Source of the DNA: Ehretia macrophylla
Lineage: Eukaryota; Streptophyta; Magnoliopsida; Boraginales; Ehretiaceae
Direction of reading: 5' to 3'
NCBI GenBank assembly: GCA_037974665.1
Contig: CM075783.1
Coordinates: 41,553,712 to 41,617,711 of the forward strand
DNA: 64,000 nucleotides
Part shown: positions 35,531 to 48,034 of the stretch, in pieces
How positions within the stretch are numbered: the first letter of the stretch is position 1
Layout: each line of letters opens with the position of its first letter
Notes under the pieces: generated by a model
Told to the model about the DNA's origin: nothing
The model's database searches: none
Seen by the model: only the letters and a program-made list of their open reading frames with translations
Program-made: the position numbers and the translations under genes

Positions 35531-36040
35531 AAAAGTGTGAGGTTGTCATCTGTTGTAGAGATGCTTGGCACTCTCACTAAGGGAAGAATTTGTTGGCTTA
35601 TGACACAAGTTCTAAGTCAAAACTCATAAAAAAAAAAAAAAAAAGCAACAATACTAATCAGAATAGAATATTATTGAGGGCAATAAGAAATACTTTTCCA
35701 ATAGAAATAGTACTAGTTCCCTGTAGATATTTTTTGTCAAATATTTGTTATTATAGGTTCTTTTAGCTTGTAGTGAAGTGTCTTAAATCACTTTTGTACT
35801 CTAAATTCAAAATAGAGTATATTTGGGTAAAAGGAAGATTGTGATTTGTGAGTATGACCGAGAATTTTCTAATACCATTCTATAAGTTGTAACCATTATT
35901 TATAATAGAGAATTATTCCAAAGGTTGAGTTTTGGACTAAAATCGAAGGTGACTAAATTAAACCACGCTAAATTTTATTGTTGTTTTACCTAATTTCATA
36001 CTTGCGTGTGTCTCCGTCCTAACAAATTTATCAAAAAAAA

Positions 36041-37733
36041 TTCACACTGATTTTTTCCTCCTTCCAATCTCTACCCAAGCCCCATGTAGACCACAATTAA
36101 CAAACGTCTTCTACCACTAATAACAAATTACGGTACTATAATATTGCGAGAAAATATAAAAGCCAAAAGAAGAAGAAAAGCATACAAGAAAGTGAATAAT
36201 TAACCAAAGACATGGAGAGAACTCTAAAGTTAAGTGTGGTTCGCTAAAAGTAGTACTAATTAAATGGTTAATCTCCATAAAGATTAAATCTCCACATAAA
36301 AAAAAGTTTACACTTCTAACCTTCCAACCACACATCCACCCAGTATGTGGGGCACACCTTATGTCTCTGGTCATATGCATGTTTGGGTGGTTTAAATTTC
36401 TTTTTTTTTTTTTAATTCAAATTAAGAGAACCTAGTTAATATTAGATCACTTAAGATATTAACTTCAAAATTCTATATCGAGGCCTTTCTCAAACTATAC
36501 AAGATTACAAAATGATCAAAGCAACATGATCTTCTGCAGACACTAAGAAACTTTAACATTAATCTAACTTAGCTTACCTCTTTATCTACATCAACTTGAT
36601 CACGTCTGATCATCCCACACCCTTCCAATATCTCACTGTCTGCATGCTGTGTGTGCGTGTTGTGAGAGAGATGATATGTGCAGTGCCGTGTGTGTGAGAG
36701 AGAGAGAGATGATATGTGCAGCTGGTGGAAGTTGATGAAGTCTATTATTTGTAATGGAAAGAAAAGTCAAGAGCGTGATCAAGAAAAAGTTTCATTCACT
36801 AATGAACGTTGTATAAAACACGGCACAAATAACAGTCAGTCTTTGGTCCATCATTTGGCAGAATTGCCAAATGAATGTAGACCATTGATCAGTGATGAAA
36901 TAACTTTAATTTAAAAAAAAAAAAAGAAACCTCCTATCCACTGTAATGACCAAGATACCTTTCAATTAGATGTGAGACCCAAATGACAAACCAAAATATT
37001 ATATGTATTGCGGATCAATGTAAAATGTCTATTTTCACCTCTTGGTGTTTAGAATGATTATTATACCCTTATTATTAACATCAATTATTTGCATAAAATC
37101 ACTATTATAACCTTTATTCAAAATTTATCCAACACATTGCCGTCGTTTTTGTTCTCCGACTACTGTTCATTCCCTTCCAACTTAACTTTGCTCCGACGAT
37201 GGTTTTTCTCCGGCGAAGACGTGGTTTCTTCTTTACAATTAGTCATCTTCTTCGGCAACATATTTCGGATCCTCGTCGACGGTGATACATTTTTAAATAT
37301 GCAATTTTTGATTTACTTTTCTTATTTTGCTAAGATTCTTTCTTTTTATTCATCTTATTTTGCTATGTTTTTTTGTTTTAATTTTATAATTTTCTATGTT
37401 TTCCTCGTTTCATTTATCTTTTTATGCTATGTCATTGGGTATGTTAATATTGTTGTTATTTTATTTGCTCTTTAAACTCTTGATTATTTCCTTTAACATT
37501 TAATAATTTTTTTTTGTCTATATGTTGCTTCATTGTCGTTATGTGTTTCCCTCTTGCTGTTGTTGTGTATGCGGTTTTGCATTGTTGAGTTTGTATGGTA
37601 TGGAGTATTAATGTGGAGTTTCTTGCAAAGTATATGCACGTGCATATGATCTGTTTGTGTTTATTAATCTGTGCACACTAACTATTTCTCTTACTTCGGA
37701 ATGCAATGTGCTGTAAGATTCTTCCCACGCACG
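36041..37733. other. Intergenic before the Ulp1-like gene
   Basis: No gene recognised. 36640-36720 holds GT/GA microsatellite-like DNA in which gatgatatgtgcag occurs twice. A leader-like open frame at 37089-37475 is hydrophobic and low in complexity and does not look like a protein gene. The stretch 37100-37733 may contain the promoter and 5' leader of the Ulp1-like gene. Confidence 0.5.
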
Positions 37734-40700
37734 ATGAAAGGGAAAGATTTAGGTGAAGATAAGGGAACTGGAAAGAGTAGCAATAAAAGGAAAAGAGCAG
37801 CATCAACTGAAGAAAAATTGAAGCGACCTACATCCGCATATATATATTTTAAGTAAGTGTATTACACGGTGTTTTGTTTGTAGTATTTATGTACTTGTCT
37901 TACATACAATATATAATTACAGGAATTCGAGAATTGAACAAATATTGGCATCTGACCCAACAACTACCGTGACCCCGGAAGTGACGACACATATTATCAA
38001 AGAGTTGAAGGCTCTCCCAGAGGAGCAAAAGGAAGTGTTTTAAGTGAAGGGAATGAAAAGCTCTGATACTTACCACAGGAAAAAGAAGAGGCTTGAAAGA
38101 ATGCACCGGGAAAAGACTTCATTGCAGAATGATAGCATGCATACCCGACTATCTTTGTCTAAGATAGTGGATTTGAATGACAATCTCACCCAAGAACAAA
38201 AAGAAGCAGTAAAGACCATTGGATTTGGCGAACTTCTTCACTTTAAGTGCACATGCATGAAACACCAATTATGTCGCTAGATTGTTGATAAATTTGATCC
38301 TGTGACAATGACATTAAATGTTCATGGAAAAGTGATAAATGTGACAGCAGCCGCTGTGGAACGCATACTCAGCTTGTCTAGTAGAGGAATGCAAGTGTTG
38401 ATAGACAATAATAATAGTGATATAGTAGATATTGAGACGTTGTTCAATGTGGAAGAGTTTGTGATTCCTTTAACATAATTATCTGCTCAAATCCATAATT
38501 GCAATAGTGTTGGGCGTGAGTTCAAGGCCTTTTACTGTATCTACGTTATAGGATACTTCTTGTGTCCCACAATAAGTCATTTGGTTAAAGTAGAACTGTT
38601 ACATGCCGTGAAGGATACTAGAGCAATCGGAGGCTATAATTGGGTGCAATTTTTGCTTGATTCTTTGGCAAATGGTGTCCATCATTGGCGAGAGAAAAAG
38701 AGAAAGTACGTGAGTGGTTGTTTGTTCTTTTTTATGGTAAGCCAAATTTGTTATTCGCAAAGTTTATTGTTCACATATCATTTAAGATTGTCTTGAGTAA
38801 TGTTCGGTTGCTTGTACATATCTTATTTTTAGAGCACGTCAACCCTCGAGAACAGTTACACCCTGCTCATGATTTAAGGCCTTGCATCAAGTATTGGACT
38901 GATGAGCTTGTCAGTGAGAGAATGCAACGGTACCAGGCAAATAAAGGATACACCGACCCGAATGGTTGCATTGTTTTCGAGAGTGTAGAGCAACTCAATG
39001 AAGAGACACCAGTTGGGGTTGCCAATATTGGGAGAGACGTTGATGATATTAAATGCACTCTAAATAACCTAGAAAGGAAATATGAAGAAATGAGTGCTGA
39101 AGTCAAGGAAAATACACATGGTATCAATGAATTAAAATCACTATTCAAGCAGCTCCTAGAGATATTGGGGCAAAGTAATACAGAGAGAAATGAACAGGGT
39201 GGAGATAAATGGGCACAAGAAGAAGATAGAAGTGAAGGGAAACATAGAAATGCCGCCAAAGGTATAGAAATTGTAGTTTGGGGAGATGGAGGACAGTGAA
39301 CTCATGGCAATGTAGAGTCTGGACATGAACAGGAAAGGATTAATGAAGAAATTGTTGAGTCTTGCGATGAAGATAGTGTTGTTAACAAGCGGGTAAAGAA
39401 GATAGCCAAGAAAAAGGGCAATAAGAGGCAGAAGAAATCTGCACGCGTAATTGTTGATGATATGTCTAGCGGCAATGATGCAGATGTGGCTTCAGATGTA
39501 GGGGTAATGATTGCCAGAGAACTAGCGAGGGAAATGGTGATATCTGATGAAGTGTTGTATGATTATTTGCTTTCTGCAAAAAGAGATGCAAAGTGAGTAA
39601 GGTTGTTGAGTTTCTTCTATGCATTTATTGCGTAAAGTTGGGTTGAGATTCTTTACTCTAATTTTGTAAGTTGTGTTGTAGGGAAATAGTAGTGGCCAAT
39701 GAGTTGAATTCTCTTAAGAGGCATGACATTTGGGAGCTGCTGCCAGGTCGTAACATTTCAGGAACCGTAAGTACAAAATTGTAGTTGTTTTAAGCTGTAC
39801 ACTTTTCATTTGAAGATTGATTAATATTTTTGTTAATTCAGGTAATTGACACATTCGCATGGCAATTGACTAAGACTTGGAGAGCAAGGGATCCGAAAAT
39901 GAGTAGATGGTATATGCCTACTCTCTTTTCGGTAAGCTTGGCATATTTGGTACATACAATACACGTATAAATGTATCAGGTAAATCTCAATGTTAAGTAA
40001 AATTTGCATCTGCAGCAACAGATACTTGATAAAGACCCGTATGCCCACAGGTCAACAAGTCGGATGGAGCAAACCACCACAGCTGATATGGAATTCTATT
40101 TCAACTTTCAGTTGAACCTCACGACTCGGGATACGTGCAGGGGGAGCCAGGGCAAGTGCAACCCTGACGTTACTAATGAGCTCCTTGTGGTGATCTACGG
40201 CATTCATGTGTAATTTTATCACTTCAGGTACACACGTTACGCCCCTTCTTGACTCGAGATCAGTGGCAAAGCAAAGCGCTCCAACCAAAGAGGCGCGTAA
40301 GTTGAGCAACAAAGCATGTGAAAACAATTATTGGGTTCCCAAAAGATTTACTGGAAAATTGGCAGAATGTAAAGAGGTAAGTATAGGCCTTTATTGTTTC
40401 GTTATAGTCATTGCTCATGTGAACATTGAAGTTTTTTATGTGATGTTGTAGGTATTTATTCCTCTTAATCATGAGGAAGAACACTAGCTGTTGTGCATTA
40501 TTGACTTTGATAGTTATTCAGTGAAAATATGCAATACCCATAACATAGCCAAGTCAAGGAGAAAAGTAAGCAGTCAAGTGAAAGAGTTGGTACATGCCAT
40601 TCTTTAGCTTCTTATTGTCCAAAAATCCTATTTTATATAGTTTATCATTTTGTTAATTGACTTTCTCCCAATGACAGCTTCGTTACATGGATGGGGTTTT

Positions 40701-40944
40701 GAAGGACATAGAAGGCGCAACATATAGAAAGATAAAGAGTTTGAATGATTTCAAAACAACCTATCCTACATGGGTGCCAACACAAAATAACGGTTTTGAT
40801 TATGGTGTGTACGTATATTTGATGATAGAGACTCCGGCTTATGACCGTGGGTTCAATGATGAGGGATCAGTCGAGCAGCATAAACAATTGGCGTTCAAAT
40901 TATGGCGTCATGCATCCAACACTCGAAATCATCTTAATGGCTAG
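37734..40944 (+). pseudogene. MULE-associated Ulp1 (C48) protease-like gene with HMG-box-like start
   Basis: Multi-exon relic. Exon 1 (37734-37852) gives a lysine-rich start, then KRPTSAYIYF. The next exon (from 37923) continues with ALPEEQKEVF and a basic helix, resembling an HMG box. A domain seen in Ulp1-bearing plant MULE proteins follows (SKIVDLND, then GFGELLHFKC, then IVDKFDPVTMTLNVHGK). Then come a coiled coil (39050-39180), a basic stretch (VKKIAKKKGNKRQKK), and the C48 region: VFIPLNHEEEH, CIIDFDSYS and PTQNNGFDYGVYVYLMIE. In the peptidase family the triad is His, Asp, Cys. Here His and Asp are kept, the Trp after His is a stop, and the D-C-G cysteine is Tyr. Stops at about 38041, 38278, 38477, 39297 and 40492. 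If it had worked it would have cleaved SUMO or a like protein. Confidence 0.82.
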
Positions 40945-41751
40945 GGTTGTTCAAATTTGAAGTCGTATTATCTCTTATCTCGGTGGCAATTTATATGGTT
41001 ACAAAAGAGTTTAGGTAAATGAAAATGAAATATTTGGGGAGAGGGTGAAGATATATAAAAACATGGAAATGTGCTATGATTTAAGAAAGAAGCTAATGAA
41101 GGTTTTTCTTATTTGTAATTTTGTGATGTGATTAAATTCCTGTTTGTTAAGTTGGTTGCATAATTGTGACAAATGGAATTCTGGTTGTTAAGAAAAAAGC
41201 TAATGAAGGTTACAAGAATAATATCTTCTACAATTAGCATTAGTTATGGGTTTAAAAATAAATTCTTGAAAATATTCCAATAACCATCTTTTAAAAACCA
41301 TAAAAATAAAAAAATTGATGTCAAGTGAGGAATTAAAGTATCTTCATTACATTTATAAACACACTTATAATCACCATTATATAGAAAAAATGATATTGTT
41401 TCATATAGAAAAAATAAGTTTAAAACACGATAGTCAATTATGACCAAAATTACAATTTATTTTAACAAATAAGACCTAACTTCATATTTTTTCAAGTAGC
41501 CATAATTTTATATTTGAAATGAAGACGTGAAAAAATAGTAAATATCATATATTATATTAGATTATAGTATCGTGCCATACTTAATACGCATCAACCGGAA
41601 AGAAATAACATTAAGCCAAAACCATATATATCAACCACCATGAAGTTCAACAAAAAACCAAAAGAACAAACAAAAAAAAATCATAGTTCATGAAGCAAAA
41701 TCACAATACATCAAGAACACCACACAACTCATCGGTATCACAGAGGCAATT

Positions 41752-44700
41752 TCATGTTGGGTACTGGTTGATCAAGTTCGACCAATGTTTCCACATATCG
41801 AATGCAAACTGTTTACGTTTATCCACCGACTCCGTAAGCAAGAATGAGTCCATGTAACGCCCCGATCCCTCATGAGACCGGGACTCCTATTTATCATGCT
41901 ATTCTCACCCAATTCCAAACTCCGGGCACAAAATTTTAGGAAAAACGGACGGAGTTTTCCCTATATATAGGACTATCTAGAAACCTGCCAACAATCACAT
42001 ACAAGTCTTGGACCACAATCAACCATTCATACAACCTAGTTTACAAGATTCATAAAGCCAACTAGCTCCTCATGACCATCCGAGCCTTGGAACCACAACA
42101 ATCTACTTAAGCACACAAGCATGCGAGATAAGTTGGTTTTAGCCATAAGTAGTTAGATACTATAATTTTAAGTTCCATATGTAAGACAACAACACTCCAA
42201 GCATGCAAGAGAAAATAAAGTCTAGGATCCATTATTACAATCCAACATCTTTCTCTAACATTCTAGTCTACAACTACTAAACATATACACAAGACCCCAA
42301 GGTCTCAAAATACATTATCAACAAGAATTCCACGCAAGTAGCACATAAGATCCACCTTAGCACACAAAGTCACGGATTCTGATCTACGTGAACTTTTTCT
42401 TCTTCTTCTTCTTCTACTTCTAACAGCTGGGGATTCACCTCAGCTTCTCCTGAAACATTTCAAATGAGGAGTGAGCAACAAAGTTGCCCAGCGAGGGAGG
42501 TGATGCAACATGCCAACGTGCAATATGATATGCAAACACAAGAAAACATATATAAACCACATAAACCAACAAGACAATAAGCCAAGCAATTAACCACTTT
42601 TAAAAAGGATACGGTTCCACTTCCGAGTCTTCAATCACGAGCCACGAACCACGAGCATCACGAACATGCCGGCAAACCCCAAACACCAACAATTGGGATA
42701 CTCCGGATGTATCCCGATCCTACGACCCTTTCTCCCGAGGTAGGTCCATGCCCAGCAGGTGAACCACGCCTCTGGGGTAGTGGAGTATGCCTCAGCGAGA
42801 AAGGGAATAGGCACCATGGTAGTCGAGGGAGCACGGCAAGCCCGACGCCGCCCGTGTTTCTCGACGCTACCATGTCCGAAAAGGTTGCGCAACCCCGAGA
42901 CAAGTCACAAGCAATCAATATATCACATAACACATAAGAGGGAATATACACACGATAAAAGTTCATATAAGCACGATATTAGCTAAAAGATGCCAAAAGA
43001 AGCAATCAACACAATTAAATGCCACAATCTACTCAAATAGCTTAATTATATGCTAATTATCCAATACAATACAAGTTAACTTAAATACAAGTGCCAATTG
43101 CATCAAATATAGCCAAAATTACTTTTTCCCTTTTTTTTTTAACCGAGTTTTCTTTCTCCTATGCATGGTTCAAGATTTCCAAATCATATCCTAGTCTTTC
43201 TATATTCTTAATTAAGTCCAAAGGCTCCTTTTAGGATCATAAAAGCTCATTTTAGAAACAAAAGTTCGGGAAGGCCCCGAACGGGTTTGAACTACAACTA
43301 TACTAACCGAACCCCATTTCCGCGAAACGAAAGCACCAAAGGTGCTTCCTTAGCTCAAGGATACCCGAATCAATGCCCAAATTTGCCCGGATTGCTTAAC
43401 GAGAAAAGTCCCCTTTTTAAAGTTAACAAATTTTGCATTTTAACTCATTTTCGGGTAATTCAACCTCACGTGAGTCTTTGTCTAGTTTCACTAATGTCTA
43501 AAGCACCTAAAGGAAGCCTCAATTCAATCTAATTAACAAATTATATATAAAAAGAAACCCTAAATTTTCGGATTTTACTATTCACTGCACTATTCATCAT
43601 CTCTTTCAATCAATCTATGCATTCTACCATAAAATTTGCTAACAAGCTTTAAAAGTCTACACTATAGGCTCTAATAAACACATATTAAATATTTATAACA
43701 AGTATTATAGCAATAATCAACAAATCAAAAATTTCAATATATGAACATAAACTTTGATAATTATAAAAATGCAACTCCCTCACTTGCATGAAGATGTAGG
43801 CAAGGTGGTGAAGCTCCTAGGTGCTCTAGAATCCTCCCTAAGCAAGCCAAGAGCTCAACTCCAAGGTTTGATGAAGAAATTCTCCTCTTATGCCATTTTC
43901 GGATTTGCTACAGTAACTTTCAGCTCTTTTTTTTTTTTTTTCTTTGCTATGTTATGAGCTAAGTTGTGAGTTGTGAGTTGTGAGAGTTTTATGTTGAGTA
44001 AGCTTAAGTGGGGTCAAGTTGTATGCATAAATGAGCTATTAAAAAGAGCATGGGTTGTTTAAAAATGAGTCTAAGGTGCAAAAAAGGTGCTAGCTAATTA
44101 AAACACTTAGTTAAGTCACGTAACAATATTCATTCAAGACGAAAACTATTTTCTAAATTCATACTCCCAACATTAAATACACAAAATAATATTTTTCACA
44201 TTCCTCCTACATGATATGTGAAAGGAGAAAAATACTGTTTCAGAAAAATTAAATAATAAATTTTTCTTATGAATAGTATCTTATGCTAAAAATTAAATAA
44301 ATGCACATTTAATGCTCAAATAAGACGTTCAACAATTTAAAATGAATATGAAGAGGTTCTCGGTCGTCACAGTCCACATTGCCAAGGTTTTCCATCATTA
44401 GGCATACGTATAGGCCAACATCGTATATACCTGCTTGAGTTGAAACCCAATCAGGTCTGCGCACTGGAAAAGTGGTGATCTTCTTCATGTCACTATATGC
44501 AGCGGAATCAGCGGCCTCAAATAAGTCATCCAAGTATTTAACCTGCAAACAAATACCAGGCAAGTAAATTTAAAATTGGGACAATTAAAGTGACCCGTAC
44601 AAATTCAAAGATAAGTTGATTACCAGTGTGTTCAGTTGGTGAATCACAGGCCCCTGACCACCAATCAGAACAGTGTCACACAACAATATCTCACTAGTGG

Positions 44701-46140
44701 TGAAGTCGATTATACACAAGTACCAGTGTTCATTCATGATACTGATAGGTACAAACATCTGCATAATATTTAGGGAGTTAGTTCCCAATTAACCAAACCT
44801 TTAACTATCAAACTAATGCTCATTAATATCTGCAATGCACTTCTGAACTTTTTATTAAAAAAATAAACAATTAGATGGTTAACTACTTTTTTGCAATCCC
44901 CCAATGCGCCCGTGAAGCCAGATATACCCCTATAGCGTCGGATACATTGTGCAACCCCTTATCGACTTTCCATCATTTCTAACCAAGATATGTTGTTGCA
45001 ATACAGAAGAAATAATGTGTGTCAATACAACTATCCTTTAGCTTCCAAATGTTACCGTAGTATTAAAAATTATCAGTTCCATCTTTCAAAACTTACCAAA
45101 AATTTTGCAGGAAAATACTAATTCGGCATTGCAATATCATTGATCTGTGTGTCCCTGGTCATCTTCGCTGCAAAGCAATCTATGATCTGTTGATGGATGC
45201 AAAGAATCTTAACATGTATCTCGTTCAAAATATACATTATCTTACATTCTTAAAGACTCACGCAAGAGCGTATTTCAGTGTCCGGCATGAGGCAACGCAT
45301 ATTTTCATGTGTTATGTAGTAAACCCCCGTGTGAACAACCGTTTCCCTACAACATACCCGTTAATGAGATTAATATTATAAAGTATATTGAAACTTTAAA
45401 CAACATATAGCAATACAAACAACAGGGAAACCTAGAGTCCCTTTTAGTTGAAAATAAATAATCTTCGAGTCATTCATTGTCTACGAGAATGTTGCAATCT
45501 ATAGTCGGTGTCCGGTGTGATAGGAAAGTGTTAATAGTGTCGCTACTCAATACCACTACGCTGGACTCTTTCAGCTTAGATGTGTTGCAGCCTAGCTTGT
45601 GAGATACAAAGAGTCGCTATGAACATGACGGTGCAGTTAGGCGTACACATTGTTGGTTCTTGAAGTCGGGAGGGTGTATGCATGCACTACCATCCCAATG
45701 CACAGTATCAATCTCTTTGCCACGTAAATCGCAACATACATATTCACCAACATCGTCCTCAATCTCTATTTCCACGCCAACATCTCCCACCCCAAAATGA
45801 CCTTCTGTTCCTCCTGCTTCATTAGGCGGATTGACATTCATGTGGCAATTTTCACGGCCCACCAATTGTTTCAACATCGTTGACATGTCATTCCAAGTTG
45901 TTTGTCCAATATGCATTTCTGCTTTCAGTTGGTGCATTTCTACTTTCAAGTACTCAATATTTGCTTTCATCTGAATCATTTCTTTCTTCATGCGCTTCAG
46001 AATGAAAAAAAAAATGTTACTAATACTTTTATATAGCCAGAAATCAATTATAAAACCATCATTAAATCATACCTTGCCTCGGAATATGGTGTATTGTCAA
46101 AGCTGGATGCAGCGCTTACCCTCCGTTGGTGGTAGTTCAT
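41752..46140 (-). pseudogene. Second Ulp1 (C48) protease-like gene, split by a solo LTR
   Basis: A paralogue of the plus-strand gene, arranged tail to tail with it. A short first exon starts at 46140 (MNYHQRRVSAASSFDN) and ends in GTATGA. A coiled-coil exon follows (45617-45994; KKEMIQMKANIEYLKVEMHQ). The protease part reads MFVPISIMNEHWYLCIIDF at about 44745, with His and Asp kept, and then RPDWVSTQAGIYDVGLYVC. The D-C-G cysteine is Val, so it would be inactive. The last exon is interrupted at codon level by the 2.5-kb LTR at 41853-44371. It resumes on the far side with SVDKRKQFAFDMWKHW and a TGA at 41752-41754, which aligns with the end of the plus-strand copy. An in-frame stop lies at 45617-45619. 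Confidence 0.82.
41853..44371 (+). repeat. Solo LTR (2519 bp) inside the Ulp1-like gene
   Basis: It starts TGTAACGCCCCGATCCC, ends CGGTCGTCACA, and is flanked by perfect GTCCA on both sides (41848-41852 and 44372-44376). The interrupted gene reads on cleanly on either side, which confirms the borders. No internal retrotransposon genes are present, so this is the product of recombination between two LTRs. The TGTAACGCCCC start and large size suggest a Ty3/gypsy (chromovirus-like) family; that is an inference. Open frames inside it are accidental. Confidence 0.92.
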
Positions 46141-47553
46141 CCTAAAATGGGAAATTAAAATAAATCATATACTACGAAAATAGGAATATAAAAGGATTTA
46201 GTGTTTAAAAAAAATGCAGGTTTAAATAAACATATGGTTAAAAAATAGAATATAGGTTTAAGGTTAAAAAGATGGGGGGTTTTAAAAGAAAGGAGTTGAC
46301 TGGTAAGTTACACCAACGAAGCAACGAAACATGCACACAATTACAAGGATAAAAGAAAATTGCTATAGCTATATGAGTTAAATTAAAAGAAAATTAAATA
46401 TTAAATACTCACATTTTCTCAATTTGTCTCATTCTCTCCACTTGAGCTCGTTCTGTGTTGTGTTCTTCGATGTATGAGGGTTAGAGGGAACTAAGAAGAA
46501 GGGTGAGAGAGGTGGGAATGCTTGAATATTCGAAGTTAGATAAAAGGGAAAAAAGTCAAATTAGTCCCTCAACTTTGTACAAAAGATCATTTTGGTCCAT
46601 AATATTTGGAAAATACTGACCTTAGTCCCCCGCTTTGAATATGGTTAGGTTTGTTTAAGTAGTCAAAGGTTTTACCGTGTTAGTCAGACATAAACTCCCT
46701 TATGGTATCGTTATTTTATTGTTAATCTTACTATTTTTCCACTTCTCATCCAGGAAAAAATACAAGTTTCGCTAGTTTTAAATAATCTTCTTTTTCTTTT
46801 TTTCTTTTTGGCTAAAAGCACGGATTTCATTTAAAGATCACAAAAATATGTACAGTAAATATTTCCCCAAACACTTTGGGAATTTTAGAGTTTCAATATG
46901 AAAATTTTGTTACGCTTTGTACGTAAGTACCTGCGTATCCGAAATTCTGGACTCGTGCGTGACACTATAAAAGTTGAATTATGTGTTTTAGTAAGGTCAA
47001 ACCTTTGACCATTAAAATAATGCTAATGGTAGAGCAAAGGAGGGACGGATATTTTCTATATGCCAATTTTAAGCGGGATTAATGGAAGCGAAAAGGAGAA
47101 AGAGAGAGAGTGAACTTTTCGACGGGATTAATGGAAGCGTGTATAGGTTGCAAAAGGTGTCATAGATGATGTGACGGCTGTGGATTGTGAAAATATTTAC
47201 ATTTTCGATTACCAGAAACAATTGAATACGCTTATGACGTGGCGCAATTCCATTTGTCCGTCAGACGTCATAGTGGTGACTTTTGTAGCTATCTTGAAGG
47301 AATTAGGTGTACTTTTTGTCTTGCAAATTTTGTACTTTTTGCTTCTTGGTACACGCTCAAAACACAAAGGTTCCTTTTGGACATTATCCATTGGGATTCT
47401 GGGGATGCGTTTGGATTTCAACTGAGTTAATGACCTGACCAATTCAATTATGTGTCTATTTCAACGTTTTTGAAAATCTTCATGTTTCGTATTAAATTGG
47501 ACTTATTACCATTACTTGATTCACACGTGAATAGTTGTTGTATGGAATTAAAT

Positions 47554-47605
<52 letters not shown>

Positions 47606-47914
47606 AAAAAAATGACATGCATGAGTTGATGATATGGCCAAAACCCCTTGCATAACCTGATGATGTGCGTAAATTCTATTCACGCGAAAAAAAAAATTTA
47701 TTTTGTCCACAAATTATACTATTTCAATAGAATATGAAAGGTTAACATTAATTGGCATCAAATACGAAAAGGTATTACCCAAAAAAAAATTAAATAACAT
47801 TAGATGCTCAGATGACGTGGCATAATTACATACATTTGTTGATGATGTTGTAAAATCCTGTTCGTCCGCATGGGAAAAAATATGATTAATGGAAAAATAT
47901 GAAGAGTCACCATC

Positions 47915-47953
<39 letters not shown>

Positions 47954-48034
47954 CTCCAACACAATTATATGTTCATTATCTTTTAATAGTTGAGTTATAT
48001 AAAAATTAATTTATCATAATCTCCTAAATCTATA
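46141..48034. other. Intergenic with repeat-like stretches
   Basis: 46545-46720 carries a motif of the form gggaaaaaagtcaaattagt followed by ccctcaac, resembling MULE or MITE termini. A similar motif is found at 49460-49500. TA-dinucleotide runs lie at about 47560-47602 and 47912-47949. Short frames at 47171-47655 have no family match. No gene recognised. Confidence 0.5.
47560..47602. repeat. (TA)n microsatellite
   Basis: About 21 uninterrupted TA units. A second run of similar type lies at about 47912-47949. Confidence 0.95.

Larger units (their letters stand above)
29770..36040 (-). repeat. Arm B of the large inverted duplication (partner 5165-14190)
   Basis: It matches arm A in reverse: PMEI-like gene with promoter, CRK with all introns, then the outer flank to the cgtgtgtctccgtcc motif near 36010. 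It lacks the three large insertions found in arm A and so preserves their empty sites. It has its own small hAT MITE at 35368-35530. Confidence 0.9.

Noticed and set aside
37089-37475. 128-residue hydrophobic plus-strand frame
   Set aside because: Phe- and Ile-rich composition from AT-rich DNA, no domain, and no homologous part in the second Ulp1-like gene.
40052-40327. 91-residue minus-strand frame overlapping the Ulp1-like gene
   Set aside because: No recognisable domain. It overlaps exons of the plus-strand relic. The stretch 40050-40205 may be inserted DNA, but I could not identify it.
42635-43957. Open frames inside the solo LTR at 41853-44371
   Set aside because: LTRs of this size contain accidental frames. 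Overlapping frames in both strands with no domain are not genes.
47560-47949. TA-rich tracts considered as promoters for the SUMO-like gene
   Set aside because: They are plain dinucleotide microsatellites. No positioned TATA box with conserved surroundings was found.
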